Assembly (NCBI RefSeq): GCF_002304225.1
Contig: NZ_NSLB01000001.1
Span: 1-64,000 of the forward strand
Direction of reading: 5' to 3'
Source: Pseudomonas sp. HAR-UPW-AIA-41
GTDB lineage: Bacteria > Pseudomonadota > Gammaproteobacteria > Pseudomonadales > Pseudomonadaceae
Length of the DNA: 64,000 nucleotides
Part shown: one piece after another, positions 57,088 through 64,000 of the stretch
Position numbering within the stretch: position 1 is the stretch's first letter
Layout of the letters: the number at the start of each line of letters is the position of its first letter
Made by a program: the position numbers and the translations under genes
The notes under the pieces: model-generated
Seen by the model: the letters and a program-made list of their open reading frames with translations, nothing else
Databases searched by the model: none
What the model was told of the DNA's origin: nothing

Positions 57088-57792
57088 ATGAGCGCGGATC
57101 TGGTTGAGCTTGCCCGTTTAAGTGGTGATGCTGCGATAGATGCATGGCTGGCAGTGCCAGGCGAATGGGTAGAGGAGCCGAATGAGCGCCGAGGAGGGCA
57201 GAGCGGTGTTAAGCGTATTCTGACCAGCGATGGCCGGCAGCTCTATCGTAAGCAGCAACATGGCCATATTTATCGCAGCTGGATGCACCCGTTCGGCTAT
57301 CCCACGGCAATGCGTGAGCGCGACGCACTGCTTCACAGTCATGCTCTTGGCGTGCCTGTTCCCAAGCTGCTTTTTGCTGCGTGCCGTAAGCAGCGGGGGA
57401 ATTGGCAAGCTGTGTTGGTTACCGAGGCGCTAGAGGGATTTTGCAGCCTGGAACAGTGCTATCTGGATCGGCAAGAGCTGCTGTGGGGCGAGGTCTTGCA
57501 CCGTCGAGTGCTCAAAGAGATTGGGCGCGTGTTAGGTCGGCTCAACAGGGGCAAGCGGCAGCATGGTTGCCTCTATTTGAAGCATGTCTTCGTTCGCGTG
57601 CGAGGCGATGAGGTGGATGTTGCCCTCATTGATATGGAAAAGAGCCGCAAACGGCTGACCCGCTGGCGTGCTGCTCGTCATGACTTACGCCAGATGGCCC
57701 GGCGCTCGCCTTGGGACGCTCCACAATGGCAGGCGTTTCTTGAGGGGTACCGCGAGAGTTATGGTATCGCAGCGCCTGTTCCGCTGCGCTGA
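57088..57792 (+). CDS. InaA-family kinase-like protein
   Basis: A 234-aa kinase-fold protein like the one at 12198. It has GGQSGVKRIL as the glycine loop, YRKQQ with the ATP lysine and VALIDMEKSRKRLTR as metal motif. The catalytic loop reads HGCLYLKHVFV (His159–Gly160–Cys161), again without the HRD Asp. It sits in the msbA downstream operon, two bases after the methyltransferase. A role in core modification is inferred. Confidence 0.75.
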   Translation: MSADLVELARLSGDAAIDAWLAVPGEWVEEPNERRGGQSGVKRILTSDGRQLYRKQQHGHIYRSWMHPFGYPTAMRERDALLHSHALGVPVPKLLFAACRKQRGNWQAVLVTEALEGFCSLEQCYLDRQELLWGEVLHRRVLKEIGRVLGRLNRGKRQHGCLYLKHVFVRVRGDEVDVALIDMEKSRKRLTRWRAARHDLRQMARRSPWDAPQWQAFLEGYRESYGIAAPVPLR

Positions 57793-57816
57793 TGGTTGTC
57801 TAGTGGGGATGGCGTG

Positions 57817-58713
57817 ATGTTGTCTTATGTGCGCTTTTGGCGCGAGCAGGGCTGGACGCCGATTGGCGCGGCCGACTATGCCGCCACGTGGCAGCGCCAC
57901 GGCGGCAGCGTGGTGACCCATCCCCAGGTGGTCGAGCGGCTGGCCGGTTTGGCCGGCATTCCGGTGCGCTACCTCGGCTGGTTTCAGGGCGGCGAGTTGC
58001 AGGCGGCCATCCCGACCTGGGGGCGGCACCTGGCCTTGGCCAAGGACGTGCTAAAGCAGCAGGGTAAGCGCGGTCTGTTCGATCTGGGTAATGCCGAGAT
58101 CATCCTGCCGGTGGCCGAAGGCGCGTGCGTGCCGCTGCGCCACCGCGCGCGCTATGTGTCCCAGCTCAACGCCGAGCGCCTGAGCACTCTGCGCGAGCAG
58201 CCCGAGGGGTTGGCCCTGGCCCGTGAGCCTGAGGAGTACAGCAAGAAATTTCGCTACAACCAGCGCCGCGAGCAGCGCCTGCTGGAAGATGCCGGGGGAG
58301 TGATCCGGCCCATGCTGGAGCTGGAGCCGGCCGAGCAGGCCGCTATCTACGCCGAACTGTTCCAGCTCCGCTGGGGCTTCGAGGCGACTGGCAAGGCGCA
58401 TTTGGCCGAGGTGTTCGGCTTGCTGCGTGAGTTCATGACCGGCTCGCTGATCTATCTGAATGACGCTCCGGTGGCCATCCAGGTGCTCTACCGGGTCGAG
58501 TCCCCGGGTTGGGTCAGCATCGAGTACATCAACGGCGGGGTCGATCCGCAGCAGCGCGAGTTCAGTCCCGGTAGTGTGCTCAGCTTCGTCAACACGCAGA
58601 ACGCCTGGAGTGAGGCCCGTTCGCTGGGCAAGCCGCTGCGCTACTCCTTCGGCCGGGCCGACCGCGAATACAAGGACCGCTGGTGCCACCGGGTGCCGGC
58701 GTTCCAGGTGTGA
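57817..58713 (+). CDS. mig-14: Mig-14 family protein
   Basis: A 298-aa protein of the Mig-14 family, known in Salmonella and P. aeruginosa (PA5003) for antimicrobial peptide resistance. It has a GNAT-like fold (EEYSKKFRYNQRREQRLLED, then YINGGVDPQQREFSPGSVLSF). I start at ATG 57817 (MLSYVRFWREQGWTPIG). An in-frame TTG at 57796, four bases after the previous stop, is less likely. It ends four bases before dnpA, the PAO1 order PA5003–PA5002. Confidence 0.85.
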   Translation: MLSYVRFWREQGWTPIGAADYAATWQRHGGSVVTHPQVVERLAGLAGIPVRYLGWFQGGELQAAIPTWGRHLALAKDVLKQQGKRGLFDLGNAEIILPVAEGACVPLRHRARYVSQLNAERLSTLREQPEGLALAREPEEYSKKFRYNQRREQRLLEDAGGVIRPMLELEPAEQAAIYAELFQLRWGFEATGKAHLAEVFGLLREFMTGSLIYLNDAPVAIQVLYRVESPGWVSIEYINGGVDPQQREFSPGSVLSFVNTQNAWSEARSLGKPLRYSFGRADREYKDRWCHRVPAFQV

Positions 58714-58717
58714 GGCC

Positions 58718-60118
58718 ATGAGCGCGCGCAAGCAGCAGCTGCTCAGGCGCCACCGGCGCAACAAGCGCCTGACGCTGCTGGTCGGTCTGGCGTTGCTGAT
58801 GCTGGCTGGCGTGCTGCTGGCCTGGTGGCTGCCGCCGCTGCTCCTGTTGCTGGGCTGGATTGCTCACGAGGCCTGGTTCGCCGACCACCTGTTCTACTCG
58901 CCGCGTGACGACTACCGCTATGACTTTCCCGAGGGCACGCCTTGTCTGCCGGTACGCCTTGATGGCGGGCGGCTGCGTGTCGAGGGTGAGCCGGGTGACG
59001 CCGAGACCCTGATCCTTGAATGGCGCCTGAGCGCAGGCTGGCTTGGCCGCTTCCTCGATCCGCAGGTCTGGATCGGTGAGGATCGCCAGGATTTCGAGCG
59101 GGGGCTTGATGGCCTGCGCTACCTCAACCTGTCGGGGCAGGGCAATGCACTGGTGCGGGGCGATCTGAGCCTGCGCGGGCGCTTCTGCCGACTGGCCGGT
59201 AGCGGTCGACTGTTTGCCCTGCGTAATCCTGATTACGCCGAGCGCCGGGTTATGATCATTGCGCCGCATGCCGATGACGCCGAGCTGGCCGCCTTCGGCC
59301 TCTACAGCCGTTGTGCCGAGGCCAGCATTGTCACCCTGACCCAAGGCGAGATCGAGGCCGAGCACTACCGGCGACTGGGGCTGTCGCTGCCTGAGGCGGC
59401 GCGGCTCAAGGGTCGCCTGCGCACCTGGGACAGCCTGGCAGTGCCGCTCTGGGGCGGCGTGCCGCAATCGCGCTGCGTGCAACTGGGCTACTACTGCCTG
59501 CAGCTGCCAGCCATGGCTGAGGCGCCCGGGCAGGGCTTCGGTTCTCGCGAGTCGGGCGAAAGCGATATCCGCAGCGTGCGTCGGCACAATCCGCTAGCGC
59601 TGCCGGCCGATGCCGATGGCGTACCGAGCTGGAACAATCTGCTGGCCGATCTGGCCGCGCTGCTCGAGTATTTCCGCCCCGAGGTGCTGGTGACCCCGCA
59701 TCCCAAGCTGGATCCGCACAGCGACCATGTCGCCGCCACCCGCGCGTTGTTGGAGGCGGTGAAGCTCAGCGCCTGGCAGCCTCAGACCTTGCTGCTTTAC
59801 GCCAACCACCTGCACGACAACGACCGCTGGCCCATGGGCCCGGCCGGCGCAGGGGTCGCCCTGCCTCCGGCGCTGGTGGCGTTGCCGGCCGACGGCCTGT
59901 GGAGCCCGTCGCTGTCGGCTGAGGCACGGTTGGACAAGGCCATGGCCCTGGCCATGCAGCACGATCTGCAGGCGCCGCTACCGGTCAAAAAGCGTCTGCG
60001 CCGGTTGATTCAGCGCCTGCTCGCTGGCCGTCACTGGCCGGCCACCGGCGAGGACGAGTTCTTCCGCAAGGCAGTGCGTCGCCACGAGCTGTTCTGGGTG
60101 CGTCCGCTGGGCGAGTGA
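58718..60118 (+). CDS. dnpA: PIG-L de-N-acetylase (DnpA)
   Basis: A 466-aa protein with two N-terminal membrane segments (about 18–55) and a zinc PIG-L deacetylase domain. The metal motif is APHADDAELAAFG, and HPKLDPHSDHVAATRALLE holds later ligands. In P. aeruginosa, PA5002 (dnpA) affects fluoroquinolone tolerance and probably deacetylates an LPS sugar. I start at ATG 58718 after GAGG. It is the last gene before the gap with the hldE promoter. Confidence 0.88.
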   Translation: MSARKQQLLRRHRRNKRLTLLVGLALLMLAGVLLAWWLPPLLLLLGWIAHEAWFADHLFYSPRDDYRYDFPEGTPCLPVRLDGGRLRVEGEPGDAETLILEWRLSAGWLGRFLDPQVWIGEDRQDFERGLDGLRYLNLSGQGNALVRGDLSLRGRFCRLAGSGRLFALRNPDYAERRVMIIAPHADDAELAAFGLYSRCAEASIVTLTQGEIEAEHYRRLGLSLPEAARLKGRLRTWDSLAVPLWGGVPQSRCVQLGYYCLQLPAMAEAPGQGFGSRESGESDIRSVRRHNPLALPADADGVPSWNNLLADLAALLEYFRPEVLVTPHPKLDPHSDHVAATRALLEAVKLSAWQPQTLLLYANHLHDNDRWPMGPAGAGVALPPALVALPADGLWSPSLSAEARLDKAMALAMQHDLQAPLPVKKRLRRLIQRLLAGRHWPATGEDEFFRKAVRRHELFWVRPLGE

Positions 60119-60178
60119 GTCAGCAGTTGGCGCCTCCCGTGCTATGATCCGCCCCGATTTTGCCCTTCCGGAGTCCCC

Positions 60179-61606
60179 ATGAAGCTGTCCATGCCCCGTT
60201 ACGATCAGGCCGCCGTTCTGGTGGTTGGTGATGTCATGCTCGACCGTTACTGGCATGGGCCGACCTCGCGGATCTCCCCCGAGGCGCCGGTGCCGGTGGT
60301 CAAGGTCGAGCATCTTGAGGACCGCCCCGGCGGCGCGGCCAACGTGGCGCTGAATATTGCCGCGCTGGGCGCGCCGGCACGCTTGGTCGGCGTAACCGGA
60401 GTGGACGAGGCTGCCGAGAGCTTGCGTAACAGCCTGCAGGGGGCTGGCGTACAGACGCATTTCCAGCAGATCGCCTCGCAGCCGACCATCCTCAAGTTGC
60501 GGGTGATGAGTCGTCACCAGCAGTTGCTGCGCCTGGACTTCGAGGAGCCTTTTGCCACGGATGCACAGGCCATGGCCGAGCAGGTCGACGCGTTGCTGGA
60601 CGGGGTCAAGGTGCTGGTGCTGTCGGATTACGGCAAGGGCGCGCTGAAGAATCACCAGGTGCTGATCCAGCAGGCCCGCGTTCGCGGCATTCCGGTGCTG
60701 GCCGATCCCAAGGGTAAGGATTTCTCCATTTATCGCGGCGCTAGCCTGATCACCCCGAACCTCGGCGAGTTCGAGACCATCGTCGGTCATTGCAGCGACG
60801 AGGCCGAGTTGGTGGCGAAGGGTGACGCACTGATGCGCGAGCTGGAACTCGGCGCATTGCTAGTGACCCGTGGCGAGCACGGCATGACCCTGCTGCGCCC
60901 AGATCACGCGCCGCTGCACCTGCCGGCACGCGCCCGCGAAGTCTTCGATGTCACCGGTGCCGGCGACACTGTGATCTCCACCTTGGCCGCTTCGCTGGCT
61001 GCGGGCGAGGAACTGCCCAATGCCGTGGCACTGGCCAACCTGGCCGCCGGCATCGTGGTGGCCAAGTTGGGCACTGCGGCCATCAGTGCGCCAGAGCTAC
61101 GCCGTGCGGTGCAGCGCGAGGCGGGTTCAGAGCGGGGCGTGGTCAGCGTCGATCAATTGCTGCTGGCCCTTGAGGATGCCCGCGCTCATGGCGAGAAAAT
61201 CGTCTTTACCAATGGCTGCTTCGACATCTTGCACGCTGGTCACGTGACCTATCTGGAGCAGGCCAGAGCCCAGGGCGACCGTCTGGTGCTGGCCGTCAAC
61301 GACGACGCCTCGGTATCGCGCCTCAAGGGGGCGGGCCGACCGATCAACTCGGTGGATCGGCGCATGGCGGTGCTGGCGGGGTTGGGGGCCGTCGATTGGG
61401 TAGTCAGTTTCAGCGAAGACACCCCCGAAAACCTGCTGCGCCAGGTCAAACCCGATGTGCTGGTCAAAGGCGGCGACTATGGCATCGAGGGGGTGGTCGG
61501 TGCCGACATCGTGCGCGCCTATGGTGGCGAGGTGAGAGTGCTTGGTCTGGTAGAGAACAGCTCGACCACCGCGATAGTCGAAAAGATCAAGGGGCAGGGC
61601 GATTGA
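60179..61606 (+). CDS. hldE: Bifunctional heptose-7-P kinase / heptose-1-P adenylyltransferase
   Basis: A 475-aa enzyme making ADP-heptose, substrate of WaaC and WaaF. The N-terminal PfkB domain (about 1–320) has [14 protein letters not shown] and [14 protein letters not shown] with catalytic Asp. The C-terminal nucleotidyltransferase (about 345–475) has [14 protein letters not shown]. Upstream TATGAT at 60143–60148 may be a -10 element, but no clear -35 is seen. The stop overlaps the next gene (TGATG). Confidence 0.96.
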   Translation: MKLSMPRYDQAAVLVVGDVMLDRYWHGPTSRISPEAPVPVVKVEHLEDRPGGAANVALNIAALGAPARLVGVTGVDEAAESLRNSLQGAGVQTHFQQIASQPTILKLRVMSRHQQLLRLDFEEPFATDAQAMAEQVDALLDGVKVLVLSDYGKGALKNHQVLIQQARVRGIPVLADPKGKDFSIYRGASLITPNLGEFETIVGHCSDEAELVAKGDALMRELELGALLVTRGEHGMTLLRPDHAPLHLPARAREVFDVTGAGDTVISTLAASLAAGEELPNAVALANLAAGIVVAKLGTAAISAPELRRAVQREAGSERGVVSVDQLLLALEDARAHGEKIVFTNGCFDILHAGHVTYLEQARAQGDRLVLAVNDDASVSRLKGAGRPINSVDRRMAVLAGLGAVDWVVSFSEDTPENLLRQVKPDVLVKGGDYGIEGVVGADIVRAYGGEVRVLGLVENSSTTAIVEKIKGQGD

Positions 61607-62253
61607 TGCTGGGTCGCTTCTATCTGTGGACGTGGAATCTGATTTACAAGAATCGCTTCATCCGTAAACCCGGTAATGAGCTTACTCTGCCTGTGGATGT
61701 CGCGCGAAAGATGAAGCGAGTGACCATCAAGCTTGGCGGGCACAGTAACCGGCTGGTATTGGGCGAAGGCGCCGAGATCAACGATTGCGAGATTCGTCTG
61801 GATGGAGATAGCAATCTGATCGAGATCGGCCCTCGGGTTCGGATCAAGTCCGGCAAGATTTACCTGCGACATACCCATGGTCAGCATATCCGGATCGGTG
61901 CTGACACCACCGTCGAAGGGGCCTACATGCTGAGCGATGAGGCGGCCAGCATCGATATTGGCCAGGATTGCATGTTTTCCACGGGCATTCTGATCCGCAC
62001 GGGGGACAAACATTCGATCCTGGATGCGACAACTGGACTGCGAATCAATCCTGCACGAAGTGTTCGTATTGGGAATCGCGTGTGGCTTGGGCGTGAGGTC
62101 CAGGTGCTTAAGGGGACTGTCCTGCTTCCTGAAACGGTGGTCGGGGCTGGTTCGTTGGTGTCTGGTGTCTTCGATGAAGGTGGCTGCGTGGTGGCCGGGG
62201 TGCCAGCTAGGGTGATCAAACGGGGCATTCGCTGGGATCGCGAATTGGTCTGA
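61606..62253 (+). CDS. Hexapeptide acyltransferase
   Basis: A 215-aa beta-helix acyltransferase. It has an N-terminal region rich in basic/aromatic residues ([18 protein letters not shown]) and hexapeptide repeats from about 45. The segment SIDIGQDCMFSTGILIRTGD is typical of the WbbJ/maltose-transacetylase type, and VVAGVPARVIKRGI is the usual end. Its ATG overlaps the hldE stop, so it is translated with it. It probably O-acetylates a polysaccharide sugar. Confidence 0.78.
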   Translation: MLGRFYLWTWNLIYKNRFIRKPGNELTLPVDVARKMKRVTIKLGGHSNRLVLGEGAEINDCEIRLDGDSNLIEIGPRVRIKSGKIYLRHTHGQHIRIGADTTVEGAYMLSDEAASIDIGQDCMFSTGILIRTGDKHSILDATTGLRINPARSVRIGNRVWLGREVQVLKGTVLLPETVVGAGSLVSGVFDEGGCVVAGVPARVIKRGIRWDRELV

Positions 62254-62293
62254 GGTGAAGGGGGGGGAACCCCCTAGTCAAAAGGGGTGAGTT

Positions 62294-64000
62294 GTGGCAG
62301 TAGGTATGGAAGTGGGGCGCGAGTTTCGGTCTGATATCAATGGGATGCGTGCATGGGCCGTTATGGCCGTTGTGCTCTATCACTTCGGTGTGCCGGGTAT
62401 CAGTGGGGGCTTTGCCGGAGTTGACGTATTTTTCGTGATTTCCGGTTATCTGATGTGCGGCATCATTTCCAGTGGCCTGGAAAGAGGTGACTTCAGCATC
62501 TGGCGTTTCTATCTCGCCCGTGCCCGCCGTATTTTTCCAGCGCTGATTGCGCTCTGCCTTGCTGTGTTGGCTGTCGGTTGGTTCTTGCTGATGCCGGAGG
62601 AATACAAGGATCTTGGCAAGCATGCCCGTGAGAGCCTGACCTTCAGCTCCAATCTTCGCTACTTCGAAGAGGCAGGTTACTTCGACGCGGCCTCGCGCGA
62701 GAAGTGGCTACTGCATACATGGTCGCTATCGGTCGAGTGGCAGTTCTATCTGCTGCTACCACTGCTGATGCTGACGCTCTCCAGGTTTCTGCCGGGGCGT
62801 AGAGCCCTTGCCTGGGTGCTTGCACTATTCTTCGCGGGGTCGCTTGCGCTTTGCTTCTGGCGCACTGCGGTGGCGCCAACCGAGGCTTTCTACATGATCC
62901 AGACCCGCGCCTGGGAGATGCTCGCCGGGGCGCTGGTTTTCCTCGTTGGTCGTCGAGGCTGGTCCGAGGGATGGCGGCGAGCCCTCGAGGGCGTCGGCTT
63001 TGCGCTCATTCTTGCCTGTCTGCTGCTGATCGATCAGCAGAATGCCTGGCCCGGGGCGTGGGCGATTCTTCCGGTGCTCGGGGCTTCGCTGATTCTCCTC
63101 GCAGCCCGCGAGCGCTCTGCATGGACGGGCAGTTCCCTTGCCCAGTGGTTGGGCGCGCGCTCGTATTCCATCTACCTGTGGCACTGGCCTCTGGTAGTCG
63201 TGCTGGCGTATGTGGAACGATCCAGTGATCCGTTTTGGGTGGTTGCTGCGATTTCGCTTTCGCTGCTTCTTGGGCAGCTGTCTTATGGTCTTGTGGAAAC
63301 GCCATCCCGCCGCGTGCTGAGCCGTATGAGTCCGAAAATGGCCGGCATTGTACTGGTGCTGATTCTGGCGCTCGTCGCAGCGCTCGCTCAGCAGGTTCGT
63401 CGCAGTGGTTTTCCCGAGCGGCTTCCCGAGACCGTAGCCCGGGTTGAGGCTGAGCGTGAGAACTTCAACCCGCGTCTTGAGGAGTGCCTTGACCCGAGCA
63501 AGTCCTGTATCTACGGGGAGGAACCGATCCGCGCTGTGCTCATCGGCGATAGCCATGCGGATGCAGTGGTTACGGCTCTGCAAGCGGCTTTGCCGGATGG
63601 TAAGGGCGGGGTTCTGTTCCGAGGGGGAAGCGGCTGTCTGATTGCTTTTGATTCGAAGGCTGAAGTTAAAAGACGTTACTGCGACCAACTCAATGCGGAT
63701 ATTCGCAAGGAGCATGCTGGTTATCCGTCCGGAGTCCCGATTGTGATGATGGGGCGCACCTCCGAGTACGTGAATGGTGGAGTCGCAGAGAGCAAGCAGG
63801 TGGACTTTGCTTTCTCCTCTGGAGAGGATGAGTACGGCCCGGAATACTTGGCAGCCTTTGGCGAGCATTACACGCGGACCATGTGTGAGCTGGCGAGCAG
63901 GCACCCGCTTTATATCGTCCGGCCCACGCCTGAAATGGGTGTAGATGTTCCTACGCTGATAGGTCGCTCCATGCTGTTTGGTAGGGATCGTCAGGTGAGC
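62294..64000 (+). CDS. OafA-type acyltransferase with SGNH domain (partial)
   Basis: The gene runs off the right edge (569 codons visible). The N-terminal acyltransferase-3 domain has about ten membrane segments. It has DINGMRAWAVMAVVLYHFGV with the conserved His, FAGVDVFFVISGYLM and RFYLARARRIFPAL. The SGNH domain at the C-terminus starts VLIGDSHADAVV (GDSHxD). Such fused enzymes O-acetylate LPS O-chains or core sugars in the periplasm. The start is GTG 62294 with AAGGGGTGA. ATG 62306 is a second choice. An 8-G run precedes it (62260–62267). Confidence 0.85.
   Translation, partial: MAVGMEVGREFRSDINGMRAWAVMAVVLYHFGVPGISGGFAGVDVFFVISGYLMCGIISSGLERGDFSIWRFYLARARRIFPALIALCLAVLAVGWFLLMPEEYKDLGKHARESLTFSSNLRYFEEAGYFDAASREKWLLHTWSLSVEWQFYLLLPLLMLTLSRFLPGRRALAWVLALFFAGSLALCFWRTAVAPTEAFYMIQTRAWEMLAGALVFLVGRRGWSEGWRRALEGVGFALILACLLLIDQQNAWPGAWAILPVLGASLILLAARERSAWTGSSLAQWLGARSYSIYLWHWPLVVVLAYVERSSDPFWVVAAISLSLLLGQLSYGLVETPSRRVLSRMSPKMAGIVLVLILALVAALAQQVRRSGFPERLPETVARVEAERENFNPRLEECLDPSKSCIYGEEPIRAVLIGDSHADAVVTALQAALPDGKGGVLFRGGSGCLIAFDSKAEVKRRYCDQLNADIRKEHAGYPSGVPIVMMGRTSEYVNGGVAESKQVDFAFSSGEDEYGPEYLAAFGEHYTRTMCELASRHPLYIVRPTPEMGVDVPTLIGRSMLFGRDRQVS

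Overview
The window looks like a high-GC Pseudomonas chromosome segment (Pseudomonas sensu lato). It carries the conserved order glnE–ilvE–waaF–waaC–waaG–waaP, with aceE/aceF divergent on the left and msbA, mig-14, dnpA and hldE on the right. As I recall, these genes occupy the PA4996–PA5016 neighbourhood of P. aeruginosa PAO1. All identifications come from reading the translated sequence and from knowledge of the families; no search was run.

Layout. 1–3285 (minus): the aceF N-terminus and aceE of pyruvate dehydrogenase, behind a regulatory region with two copies of a palindrome. 3504–7435: glnE (with an apparent 5' frameshift) and ilvE. 7495–16265: inner-core LPS genes, comprising heptosyltransferases, WaaG, the WaaP kinase, three more kinase-fold proteins (one frameshifted) and a carbamoyltransferase. 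16252–19205: a GT2, a hexapeptide acyltransferase and a multi-spanning GT-C-like protein. 19239–53916: a large O-antigen/nonulosonate cluster, all on the plus strand. 53924–64000: msbA and hldE with LPS-modifying genes (kinases, methyltransferase, Mig-14, DnpA, two acyltransferases), running off the right edge.

The O-antigen block reads as four sugar pathways plus assembly genes. WbpA-B-D-E make UDP-GlcNAc3NAcA. LegB-C-H-G-I-F with a PtmE-like nucleotidyltransferase make a CMP-legionaminic-type nonulosonate. FnlA-like dehydratase, RmlD-like reductase and FnlC-like epimerase probably make UDP-L-QuiNAc or L-RhaNAc. WbpM and WbpV make UDP-D-QuiNAc for WbpL, the initiating transferase. Three other glycosyltransferases in the block (36527, 40522, 41722) would complete a tetrasaccharide. 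There are two full HisF–HisH–WbpG-type amidation triads, one beside each acidic-sugar pathway. The HisF copies have lost different catalytic aspartates, while both HisH glutaminase cysteines are intact.

The most unusual items are the duplicated amidation triad, an apparent flippase–polymerase/ligase fusion of about 24 membrane segments (42983–45382), a candidate nonulosonate transferase (36527–37966), a Wzy-like protein with a hexanucleotide-encoded polyglutamine tract, two single-base frameshifts (glnE and the second core kinase), and the placement of the O-antigen cluster inside the core/msbA locus with no recognisable wzz and no separate waaL.
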